Part shown: positions 1 to 5,499 of the stretch, piece by piece
Numbering within the stretch: the first letter of the stretch is position 1
How the letters are laid out: every line of letters starts with the position of its first letter
Assembly: GCA_003170875.1 (NCBI GenBank)
Contig: PMYJ01000201.1
Location: forward strand, 1 to 5,922
DNA from: Candidatus Dormiibacterota bacterium
Lineage (GTDB): Bacteria > Chloroflexota > Dormibacteria > Aeolococcales > Aeolococcaceae
Direction of reading: 5' to 3'
Length of the DNA: 5,922 nt
Translations under genes and position numbers: made by a program
Notes under the pieces: model-generated
Databases searched by the model: none
What the model was told of the DNA's origin: nothing
What the model saw: only the letters and a program-made list of their open reading frames with translations

Positions 1-73
1 GTGGCCGGGGCCACCTGAACGTGATGCTTGGGCGAGCGTGGGAGCCGTGCCCTCCCCCGCAAGCCCCCTTTTT

Positions 74-104
74 GGACGGGCTCGGCGTGTCGCCGGGCCC
101 GTCC
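74..104. terminator. Strong hairpin just past the methyltransferase stop; putative terminator
   Basis: GGACGGGC (74-81) is the exact reverse complement of GCCCGTCC (97-104). Inside it CGGCG (83-87) pairs with CGCCG (91-95) around a TGT loop, with a T/G wobble joining the two arms, giving about 14 paired positions and a 3-nt loop. It lies 5 nt beyond the methyltransferase stop codon, so it probably ends that transcript. On the plus strand it is followed by only a weak T-rich tail (CTGTTT); on the minus strand the stem is followed by A and G runs, not T. It is therefore not a textbook intrinsic terminator in either direction and may serve as a 3'-end stabiliser or end an unseen plus-strand gene to the left. 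Confidence 0.45.
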
Positions 105-109
105 CTGTT

Positions 110-850
110 TCATCGCCCCAGCGGATCCTTGCCGGTCGTCGCGTAGGCGGCGCACCTCTCACGCGCCAGGGTCACCGCGGCGCCGCTGATGTCGGCGCCG
201 ACGAACGAGCAGCCAGCGGCGAGCGACGCGAGGGCTGAGCTTCCGCTGCCGGCGAACGGGTCGCACACCACCATCCCCGGCTCGACGCTCCCCATCAACA
301 TCCGGGAGAAGAGCTCCACCGGCTTCTGGGTGGGATACGCGCCGCGGTGGATCCGCTTGATCCGCCATACGTCACCCAGATCGCGCCGCGAGAGGCGCCG
401 GTTGCCCTTGGCGGCGAACACCACCAGCTCGTGCCGGCGGCGGAAGTAATGGCCCATGCCGATGTTGACCTTGTCCCAGACGATCAGCCCTTTGACATTG
501 AAGTGCTCGCGCATGAGCGCACCGAGGCTGAGCAGGGAGAAGGAGTCGAACATCACGTAGATGTGGCGGTCGGGGCGGAGCACCCGATGGCACTCGCCGA
601 GGAAACGGGAGAAGGTCGCGGGGTCGTCGCGAAACTCCTGGAACCAGCGGGTGTTCCCGGGCTCGCCATAGCGGCCCACGATGCGCCCCCGGCCAAACTG
701 CATGTGCTCGTTCATCCCCGAGTAGGCGGGATCCGTGACGATGCAATCGATCGACTCGTCCGCGAGACCGGCCAGGAAGTCGAGGCAGTCGGCCACCTCG
801 ACGCGCCACGCCGGGGCGGTGTCCGAGAGGTCTGGAACCGCGAGGCCCAT
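110..850 (-). CDS. Beta-class DNA methyltransferase (N6-adenine/N4-cytosine type), solitary
   Basis: Transfers a methyl group from S-adenosylmethionine to the exocyclic amine of adenine (or cytosine) in a specific DNA sequence. The 246-aa product shows the beta-class order: catalytic motif IV TDPAY at residues 39-43, following a DCLDFLAGLADESID-like lead-in; a middle region that should hold target recognition; YPTQKPVEL at 172-180; then the SAM-binding motif I DPFAGSGS at 197-204 with GADIS at 218-222. This fits the N6_N4_Mtase family. The catalytic tetrapeptide is DPAY rather than the usual DPPY. The frame stays open upstream to 1546, but that part is Pro/Arg-rich low-complexity sequence. 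I start at ATG 850, 20 residues before the conserved lead-in to motif IV; a TAAGCT box lies 7 nt upstream and there is no clear Shine-Dalgarno. No restriction endonuclease lies beside it, so it looks like an orphan, perhaps of phage origin or regulatory. The target site cannot be read from sequence. Confidence 0.88.
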   Translation of the reverse strand: MGLAVPDLSDTAPAWRVEVADCLDFLAGLADESIDCIVTDPAYSGMNEHMQFGRGRIVGRYGEPGNTRWFQEFRDDPATFSRFLGECHRVLRPDRHIYVMFDSFSLLSLGALMREHFNVKGLIVWDKVNIGMGHYFRRRHELVVFAAKGNRRLSRRDLGDVWRIKRIHRGAYPTQKPVELFSRMLMGSVEPGMVVCDPFAGSGSSALASLAAGCSFVGADISGAAVTLARERCAAYATTGKDPLGR

Positions 851-857
851 CGCCGGA

Positions 858-863
858 AGCTTA
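858..863 (-). promoter_or_regulatory. Putative -10 box (TAAGCT) for a leaderless methyltransferase mRNA
   Basis: On the minus strand TAAGCT is followed by 7 nt (TCCGGCG) and then the methyltransferase ATG. A TANNNT box this close to the start codon would place transcription initiation at or near the ATG, as in leaderless genes of high-GC bacteria. No convincing -35 or Shine-Dalgarno is visible. The call rests mainly on the same spacing being seen at two other starts in this window. Confidence 0.35.
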
Positions 864-1129
864 TCCGCGGCGGGTGGCGCGTGGTCGGTCCGGAGGGCGG
901 TGCGAGCGGCCCCGCTCACGAGTGGCGCTGGGCGGGCGCACAAGGTGACGGCAGCGCAGTTTGGCGTCGACGTCCATGTCGCGGAACACTTCGGTACCCG
1001 AGACTGAAGTCCATGGCCATGGTTGCACCCACCGCTCAACCGCCGGTCCGGGTCGCCCGAGCGCCGACTGCTGGGCCGGGGCTGACTCCTGAGGTCAACG
1101 TGATTACGCGGCGAGACGCCCGGGGAGGG

Positions 1130-1159
1130 CCGGAGATGGACCAGTGAGCTGATCTCCGG
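1130..1159. repeat. Perfect 8-bp inverted repeat, 14-nt spacer
   Basis: CCGGAGAT (1130-1137) and ATCTCCGG (1152-1159) are exact reverse complements. They could form a hairpin in the 3' region of the transcript from the 1251-1826 gene or be a protein-binding dyad. No T tract follows on either strand, so there is no basis for calling an intrinsic terminator. Confidence 0.4.
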
Positions 1160-1160
1160 A

Positions 1161-1196
1161 GGGCTGGAGCCCGGTGGCGGCCCGGGCCGCCAGCCC
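1161..1196. repeat. Compound GC-rich hairpin containing an 18-bp palindrome
   Basis: GGGCTGG (1161-1167) pairs with CCAGCCC (1190-1196), and GCCCGG (1169-1174) pairs with CCGGGC (1182-1187), giving about 13 base pairs with a small internal loop and a 7-nt apical loop. A competing fold uses the perfect palindrome TGGCGGCCCGGGCCGCCA (1175-1192). It lies about 55 nt beyond the stop of the minus-strand 1251-1826 gene and could be a Rho-assisted or T-less terminator for it. No T tract follows. Confidence 0.4.
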
Positions 1197-1250
1197 CAGG
1201 GGGGCCTCCGCGCCGCGGCGCCATAGGCCGGAAGTGGGACCGCCCCGGGT

Positions 1251-1826
1251 TCAGCCTGGGGTGCCGTCCGAGGGTGGGTCGCCGGCCGGCTTCTCCGGTC
1301 CCTCCCTGCCGCCGGGACGGTCGTCCGGTGCGACCGGCGGGTCCTCGCGCGGCAGCTGCCGATCGCGTGGCCAGAGACCCTCGTCGGGCGGCGCCGGTCG
1401 ATCGCCGGCGGGGGAGGGACGGTCGTCGAAGGAGGTGGTTCCCCTGGCGGGGGCCCCGGGCGCGCCCGGACCGGCGAAACCGAGGCTGCGAAGGAGCTTC
1501 TCCAGCTCCTCGGGGCCGCCGAGGTCCTCCTGGACACGCTCGGCAAAACGGGAGAGGAGGTCGGAGAGCTGGGGGTCCCCGGTCAGCTTGTCCTGGAGCC
1601 CGCCGAGCTGCGAGAAGAGGTCGCGCATGGCCGCCTCCTGGGCGACCTGCATCAGCACTGGCTGAGACGCGGCGGCGGCCACCGCCTGCGCCTGCTGGCG
1701 GACCACCTCGAAGCCCTTGCAGCTCAGGCAGGTGCCCTGGTGCTGGCAGCGGCAGAGCTGTGACTTGAGCGAATCCAGCTCGCGGTGGATGCCCGAGAGG
1801 TCGACTCCCGGTTGCGGATCGGCCAT
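1251..1826 (-). CDS. Hypothetical protein with N-terminal Cys/His cluster and Pro-rich tail
   Basis: A 191-aa protein of a family I do not recognise. Residues 10-24 look like a short amphipathic helix. Then comes a tight cluster C25-x-C27-x-H29-x3-C33-x2-C36, which could bind zinc or an iron-sulfur cluster. Residues 40-115 are Ala/Gln/Leu-rich and probably helical. From about 118 to the end the chain is Gly/Pro/Asp/Arg-rich and likely disordered. There is no signal peptide or membrane segment, so it is probably cytoplasmic. Its Cys codons and sensible helical pattern, set against Arg/Pro-rich shadow frames, are why I accept it. The ATG at 1826 is the first Met of the frame and has TAGGAT 6 nt upstream, which may serve as a leaderless -10 or, through AGGA, as a ribosome site. 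It diverges from the dehydratase pair across 117 bases and may share control with it. Confidence 0.72.
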   Translation of the reverse strand: MADPQPGVDLSGIHRELDSLKSQLCRCQHQGTCLSCKGFEVVRQQAQAVAAAASQPVLMQVAQEAAMRDLFSQLGGLQDKLTGDPQLSDLLSRFAERVQEDLGGPEELEKLLRSLGFAGPGAPGAPARGTTSFDDRPSPAGDRPAPPDEGLWPRDRQLPREDPPVAPDDRPGGREGPEKPAGDPPSDGTPG

Positions 1827-1832
1827 GCGTCG

Positions 1833-1838
1833 ATCCTA
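1833..1838 (-). promoter_or_regulatory. Putative -10 box (TAGGAT) for the Cys-cluster gene
   Basis: On the minus strand TAGGAT is followed by CGACGC and then the ATG at 1826. As a -10 box it would give a leaderless mRNA. The embedded AGGA, 7 nt from the ATG, could instead act as a Shine-Dalgarno. Sequence alone does not separate these readings. No clear -35 element is seen. Confidence 0.4.
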
Positions 1839-1894
1839 CGCGCCATGGGACCCCGCGGCTTCGGAGACTCCACGCGACGCCGCCTCGCGGCCGC

Positions 1895-1909
1895 CCTTGC
1901 CGGGCAAGG
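1895..1909. promoter_or_regulatory. Perfect 15-bp dyad in divergent promoter; candidate operator
   Basis: CCTTGCC-G-GGCAAGG is a perfect inverted repeat with 7-bp arms around one base. It sits in the 117-base region between the divergent Cys-cluster gene and the first dehydratase, 22 bases before the TACAGT box, so it would cover the -35 region of the dehydratase promoter. Its symmetry and place fit a binding site for a dimeric regulator. No regulator gene is visible in the window. Confidence 0.45.
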
Positions 1910-1931
1910 ACGGTGTGCCCGGTCCGGCCGC

Positions 1932-1937
1932 TACAGT
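1932..1937 (+). promoter_or_regulatory. Putative -10 box (TACAGT) for the dehydratase operon
   Basis: TACAGT is followed by CGGGCC and then the ATG at 1944, a spacing that would give a leaderless mRNA. There is no Shine-Dalgarno before this ATG. The -35 region is not recognisable and overlaps or abuts the 1895-1909 dyad, which would suit activator- or repressor-dependent control. Confidence 0.42.
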
Positions 1938-1943
1938 CGGGCC

Positions 1944-2966
1944 ATGCCCGCGGTCAGCCGTCGCGCCCTGGTCACCGGGGTCACCGGCCAGGACGGCCCC
2001 TACCTCTGCGAGCTGCTCCTCGCCGAGGGGTACGAGGTCCACGGGCTGGTCATGCCGGGGGAGCTCGTGCCCCCAGAGGTCCCGGCCGCCCTCCAGCTCC
2101 ATGAGGGGCTCCTCACCGACAGCGCCTCGCTGCAGGCCGCCCTCGCCGCGGCGCGGCCCCAGGAGATCTACAACCTGGCCGCCGCCACCTCGGTCGCCGC
2201 GTCTTTCAACGACCCCCTGGCCGTCGCCGACGTGACCGGACTCGGGGTCCTCCGCCTGCTCGAAGCCGTGCGCAGCAGTGGGGCGCCGATCCGCCTGCTC
2301 CAGGCGTCGAGCTCCGAGATCTTCGGGGGAGCGGTGACCTCGCCCCAGGACGAGACCACGCCGCTCTGCCCGATCTCCCCCTATGGCGTGGCCAAGGCCT
2401 TCGCCCACCAGACGGTCCAGCTCTACCGGCGCAGCCACGGGGTCTTCGCCGCCACGGCCATCCTCTACAACCACGAGTCGCCGCGCCGGGGCCCGGGGTT
2501 CGTGACTCGCAAGATCACCACCGCCGCGGCGCGGATCTCCCATGGCCTCGAGGGCGAGTTGCCGCTCGGGAACCTGGATGTCGTGCGCGATTGGGGCTAT
2601 GCCCCCGACTACGTCCGCGCCATGCACCTGGCGCTGCAACAGGGGGTGGCGGACGACTACGTGGTCGCGACCGGCGAGACCCACACCCTGCGCGAGCTGC
2701 TCGACATCGCCTTCTCCTCAGTCGGGCTCGACTGGCACCGGCACGTGGTCACCGACCCCGCGCTGCTCCGGCCCGCCGAGCCCATCCGGCTCTGCGGGGA
2801 CGCCTCCCGGGCGCGGACGCGCCTCGGCTGGGCTCCCACTCGCGATTTTGCGGCGATCGTCCGCGAGATGGTGGCCGCCGATCTTGACAGGCTCAATCAG
2901 GCGGTTCCCTCTGCCCTGCTCGTCACCGGCACGCCGCCCGCCCCGCGCCTCGAGGCGCCGGGATGA
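1944..2966 (+). CDS. GDP-mannose 4,6-dehydratase family protein, divergent paralog
   Basis: A 340-aa extended short-chain dehydrogenase/reductase. The family converts GDP-D-mannose to GDP-4-keto-6-deoxy-D-mannose in the cytoplasm. It shows a Rossmann motif TGVTGQDG at 11-18 (G12, G15, G18), QASSSE with S123 and E125, the Y147-x3-K151 pair in SPYGVAK, NHESPRRG at 176-183, FVTRKI at 186-191, RDWG, DYVRAMHLALQQ and ATGETHTLREL. It lacks the insert that brings E. coli Gmd to about 373 aa. Compared with the next gene it has no Arg after the second strand (HGLVMPGE, 33-40), where Gmd proteins carry the Arg that contacts the NADP phosphate. It also has GLLTD (55-59) in place of GDLTD, losing the Asp expected near the adenine. 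It may therefore use another cofactor, have another substrate, or partner the second enzyme. I start at ATG 1944, just before the Rossmann strand; the upstream frame overlaps the divergent gene. Confidence 0.88.
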   Translation: MPAVSRRALVTGVTGQDGPYLCELLLAEGYEVHGLVMPGELVPPEVPAALQLHEGLLTDSASLQAALAAARPQEIYNLAAATSVAASFNDPLAVADVTGLGVLRLLEAVRSSGAPIRLLQASSSEIFGGAVTSPQDETTPLCPISPYGVAKAFAHQTVQLYRRSHGVFAATAILYNHESPRRGPGFVTRKITTAAARISHGLEGELPLGNLDVVRDWGYAPDYVRAMHLALQQGVADDYVVATGETHTLRELLDIAFSSVGLDWHRHVVTDPALLRPAEPIRLCGDASRARTRLGWAPTRDFAAIVREMVAADLDRLNQAVPSALLVTGTPPAPRLEAPG

Positions 2967-2979
2967 GACGATCCGCGCC

Positions 2980-3975
2980 ATGACGAGATCTGCCCTGATC
3001 ACGGGCATCACCGGTCAGGACGGGAGCTACCTCGCCGAGCACCTCGTCTCGCTGGGCTACGAGGTGCACGGGCTGATTCGCGGGCAGAACAACCCACGCG
3101 CCGCCATCGTCCGGCGGATCGTCCCCGAGCTCCACCTGATCGAAGGAGACCTCCACGACCAGTCGTCGCTGATCAGCGCGCTGGAGACGACCCACCCCGA
3201 CGAGGTCTACAACCTGGGGGCGATCAGCTTCGTCGCCCTCTCCTTCAAGCAGGCGATCAACACCGGGGAGATCACCGGCCTGGGGGTCACCCGGATGCTC
3301 GACGCCATCCGGGTGGTCAACCCCAAGATCCGCTTCTACCAGGCGTCGAGCAGCGAGATGTTCGGCAAGGTGCGCGAGACTCCGCAGACCGAACTGACCC
3401 CGTTCCACCCCCGCTCTCCTTATGGCGTGGCCAAGGTCTACGGCCACTCCATCACCGTCAACTACCGGGAGAGCTACGGGATGTTCGCGGTGAGCGGCAT
3501 CCTCTTCAACCACGAGTCGCCGCGGCGCGGCCTCGAGTTCGTCACCCGCAAGATCACTGACGGTGCAGCGCGGATCAAGCTGGGGCTGGAGACCGAGCTG
3601 CGCCTCGGCAACATCGACGCAGAGCGCGACTGGGGATTCGCCGGCGACTACGTGCGGGCCATGCACCTGATGCTGCAGCAGGACGAGGCTGACGACTTCG
3701 TGGTCGCGACCGGGGAGACCCACTCGGTGCGTGAGCTGCTGGAGCTCGCCTTTGGCCACGTCGGGCTGCGCTGGCAGGACCATGTCGTGGTCGACGAGCG
3801 ATTCCTCCGGCCCGCGGACGTCGCGATGCTGGTCGGCGACGCCGGCAAGGCCCGCCGGGTCCTCGGCTGGCAGCCCACCGTCTCCTTCCCCAAGCTGGTC
3901 GCGATGATGGTGGAGTCCGACCTCCGCGCGGTCGCCGCCGATCTCGCCGCGACATCCGCAGCGACACCGCGGTAG
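2980..3975 (+). CDS. gmd: GDP-mannose 4,6-dehydratase
   Basis: A 331-aa cytoplasmic enzyme that should convert GDP-D-mannose to GDP-4-keto-6-deoxy-D-mannose with bound NADP, the first committed step to GDP-fucose, GDP-rhamnose and related sugars. Visible motifs: TGITGQDG at 8-15, HGLIR with R34 in the NADP-phosphate position, GDLHD at 56-60, YNLGA at 77-81, QASSSEMFG with S124 and E126, SPYGVAK with Y148 and K152, NHESPRRG at 177-184, FVTRKI at 187-192, RDWG, DYVRAMHLMLQQDE and ATGETHSVREL. Ser stands where E. coli Gmd has its catalytic Thr; Ser is the usual residue in this superfamily. The long C-terminal insert of E. coli Gmd is absent. The ATG lies 13 nt after the stop of the first dehydratase, so the two are very likely one transcript. 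A purine-rich stretch lies upstream but no strong Shine-Dalgarno, so translation may be coupled. Confidence 0.93.
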   Translation: MTRSALITGITGQDGSYLAEHLVSLGYEVHGLIRGQNNPRAAIVRRIVPELHLIEGDLHDQSSLISALETTHPDEVYNLGAISFVALSFKQAINTGEITGLGVTRMLDAIRVVNPKIRFYQASSSEMFGKVRETPQTELTPFHPRSPYGVAKVYGHSITVNYRESYGMFAVSGILFNHESPRRGLEFVTRKITDGAARIKLGLETELRLGNIDAERDWGFAGDYVRAMHLMLQQDEADDFVVATGETHSVRELLELAFGHVGLRWQDHVVVDERFLRPADVAMLVGDAGKARRVLGWQPTVSFPKLVAMMVESDLRAVAADLAATSAATPR

Positions 3976-3986
3976 GGGTGGCCGCC

Positions 3987-4007
3987 CCGGCCTGAGGGGT
4001 CAGCCGG
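3987..4007. terminator. Hairpin between convergent genes; weak terminator candidate
   Basis: CCGG-c-CTGA (3987-3995) pairs with TCAG-CCGG (4000-4007) around a GGGG loop with one bulged C. It begins 12 bases past the gmd stop and overlaps the stop codon of the converging exporter gene. A position between tail-to-tail genes suits a shared transcription end, but neither strand has a T tract after it, so any termination would need Rho or similar help. Confidence 0.3.
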
Positions 4008-5358
4008 CCAGGGACGTGAGGGACGCCGCACCGGCGCGCCGGAGGCGCGCGGCGAGCGCGACCGCCATCACCGCACACGCGACGGCGACTGCGATGCAGA
4101 AGGAGAGCTCGACCCGGAGCAGCGTTCCCGGCAGCACCACCAGAGCCAGGACCAGGGCAACGCTCCCCGAGACCCAGCCCGCGGTCGCACCCCGGTATCC
4201 GCGCAGCGCGATGCAGGCGTAGGCGAGGGCAAAGGCGACCATCATCCCCTCGCTGCCGAGCGCGAGCAGGGCCAGGTCGCCCCGCCCCAGCGGGCGGCTG
4301 CTGTGGAAGAGGATCTGCAGGATCGGGGGTCCGAGCAGGGCCATCCCGGCAACCGAGATCACGATCACGAGCACGGCCAGGAGGAGGATGCGGCGGAGCA
4401 GCAGACGGAAGACGTCCAGCCGGCCGGCGGCGGCGTCGGCCGAGAGCTTCGGCATCAGGGACGCCTGGATCGCCTGGAAGAAGAAGAGGGGGATGCGGGC
4501 GACGATCAGCCCGTTGAGGATGCGGCCCGCGGCGGTGGGGTCGCCGTTCGAGAAGAGCGCCTTGCCCGCGAGCGGCGCGACGTTCATCAGGGCCTGGGCC
4601 AGCAACGATCCGGTGAGCAGCCAGCCGAGGGCCGCGGAGAGCTCGCTCCAGTGGGCGGGCGGTCCCGGGGCGGCGATGCCCCGCTGGCGTGGCAGCACGA
4701 CCGCGAGGCCGATCACGCACGGAAGGCTGATGGCCAGCCCAAAGGCACCGCCGTTGGTGACCCCGGCCTTGAGCAGCACCAGCGCCGCGGCGATCCGGAC
4801 CGCCCCCTCGACCATGAGGACGGTGGCGTAGCCGCCAAACCGGGCCGATCCCGCCAGCGTCCCCCGAGAGAGGTAGTAGACGGCGTAGACGGCCATGGCG
4901 ACCAGGAACCCCAGCAGCATCAGGGCCTGGCCGTTGAAGAACGTGCCCACCAGCGGGCTCTCGCCGGCGGCGGCGAGCACCATCACGCCGATGGCGATGC
5001 CGATCCCGAGGAGCAGGGCCCGCCGCACCACCGGCCCGGCCCCGAGCCCGGCCACACGCCGGGCGGAGGCGGCCCGGCCCACCTCCTGCTCGAGTGGCAG
5101 GAAGAGGCCCGGGGCGGCCACGAAGGTGAGAGCCCACAGCGCGCTGAACGCCGAGTAGGTCTTGGGCGCGAGCGCGTGGTTGGCGATGACCACGAAGGCG
5201 TAGGTCGTGACACCCTGGATCGCGAGGGCCATGCCGATGACCAGGGCTCCCGGGGGGAGCGGATTCGACCGGCGGGCCCGCGTGACCTCACCCGCGGGGG
5301 GGGTGGCGGAAACGGCCGAGGGGGAGTCGCCGGGAGAGGGCGATGCGGGCTCTGTCAC
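4000..5358 (-). CDS. Polysaccharide exporter / flippase-like membrane protein (Wzx, MOP superfamily)
   Basis: About 452 aa with about twelve hydrophobic segments (roughly 38-60, 70-88, 112-131, 144-163, 176-196, 202-222, 242-265, 282-303, 321-343, and three more to about 440). It is an inner-membrane protein likely to move a lipid-linked oligosaccharide or polymer outward. The stretch YSAFSALWALTF followed by PGLFLPLEQEVGRA, and later ARIPLFFFQAIQASLMPKLS, resemble O-antigen/capsule exporters that I know from actinobacteria and relatives. Residues 1-35 are Ser/Pro-rich and probably disordered in the cytoplasm. The start is uncertain. I chose GTG 5358; GTG 5451 is an alternative adding 31 residues, while the ATG at 5631 would overlap the opposite-strand gene. 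No candidate has a good ribosome site. It converges on gmd with a 24-base gap, so it is transcribed apart from the dehydratases though related in role. A run of eight G (5296-5303) lies early in the frame. Confidence 0.82.
   Translation of the reverse strand: MTEPASPSPGDSPSAVSATPPAGEVTRARRSNPLPPGALVIGMALAIQGVTTYAFVVIANHALAPKTYSAFSALWALTFVAAPGLFLPLEQEVGRAASARRVAGLGAGPVVRRALLLGIGIAIGVMVLAAAGESPLVGTFFNGQALMLLGFLVAMAVYAVYYLSRGTLAGSARFGGYATVLMVEGAVRIAAALVLLKAGVTNGGAFGLAISLPCVIGLAVVLPRQRGIAAPGPPAHWSELSAALGWLLTGSLLAQALMNVAPLAGKALFSNGDPTAAGRILNGLIVARIPLFFFQAIQASLMPKLSADAAAGRLDVFRLLLRRILLLAVLVIVISVAGMALLGPPILQILFHSSRPLGRGDLALLALGSEGMMVAFALAYACIALRGYRGATAGWVSGSVALVLALVVLPGTLLRVELSFCIAVAVACAVMAVALAARLRRAGAASLTSLAG
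5296..5303. repeat. G8 homopolymer run in the 5' part of the exporter gene
   Basis: Eight consecutive G on the plus strand (C8 in the gene) encode part of T19-P20-P21 of the exporter, ahead of the first membrane segment. A slip of one base would put nearly the whole protein out of frame. Such tracts cause phase variation in some surface-polysaccharide genes, but in DNA this GC-rich the run may be chance, and it is also a common place for sequencing error. Confidence 0.5.
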
Positions 5359-5466
5359 GGCGCCACTGCGGTCATCGCGCCACAGTTTGTCCCAACGCGG
5401 GCTGCTCCGGTCCCCTCCGGCGAGCCTGGGGGGCTGCCACTCCGCTGACACGATTCTGCCCGGCTG

Positions 5467-5494
5467 TTGCAACGGGCACCGGTTCGGGTATAGT
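5467..5494 (+). promoter_or_regulatory. Sigma70-like promoter TTGCAA-N16-TATAGT
   Basis: The -35 TTGCAA (5467-5472) and -10 TATAGT (5489-5494) are separated by 16 bases, the best promoter match I found in the window. Initiation would fall near 5500-5502, about 45 nt before the ATG at 5546. The -35 lies within the 8-bp palindrome GTTGCAAC (5466-5473). It lies in the region between the exporter gene and the right-edge gene and points toward the latter. Confidence 0.55.
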
Positions 5495-5499
5495 CGCGG

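Larger units (their letters stand above)
851..1250. other. 400-base non-coding gap with GC-rich dyads
   Basis: This stretch separates two minus-strand genes. Open frames cross it, but their translations are Pro/Arg/Gly-rich, resemble no family I know, and read as shadows of GC-rich DNA. It holds inverted repeats at 1130-1159 and 1161-1196 and a 12-bp palindrome GCGCCGCGGCGC at 1210-1221, all nearer the 3' end of the 1251-1826 gene. Its left end holds the putative methyltransferase promoter. I see no tRNA cloverleaf or riboswitch that I can name. Confidence 0.5.

Noticed and set aside
1..14. GTGGCC-GG-GGCCAC inverted repeat at the left edge
   Set aside because: The 2-base centre is too small for a hairpin loop and the context to the left is missing, so no role can be given.
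1..18. Possible tail of a plus-strand gene ending at TGA 16-18
   Set aside because: Only five codons are in view; nothing shows that they are coding.
347..1147. Long plus-strand frame opposite the methyltransferase
   Set aside because: It is a mirror of the real gene with no recognisable family and shadow-like composition.
851..1546. Upstream extension of the methyltransferase frame to 1546 (478 aa in total)
   Set aside because: The added 232 residues are Pro/Arg/Ser-rich low complexity, overlap the same-strand 1251-1826 gene in another frame, and are not needed for the methyltransferase fold.
1785..1943. Earlier ATG start for the first dehydratase
   Set aside because: It would overlap the divergent gene and add 53 residues before the Rossmann strand, where the family normally begins within a few residues of the start.
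2542..2979. Earlier start for the second dehydratase
   Set aside because: The upstream frame lies inside the first dehydratase out of phase and encodes Arg/Pro/Ser-rich sequence; ATG 2980 is followed at once by the Rossmann motif.
1836..3783. Minus-strand frames opposite the two dehydratases
   Set aside because: His/Arg/Gly/Asp-rich shadows of GC-rich codons, while the plus strand encodes clear enzyme motifs.
4303..5448. 381-codon plus-strand frame opposite the exporter
   Set aside because: Its translation is Gly/Arg/Glu/Asp-rich, typical of the antisense of a hydrophobic membrane protein; the minus strand has a clear multi-span protein.
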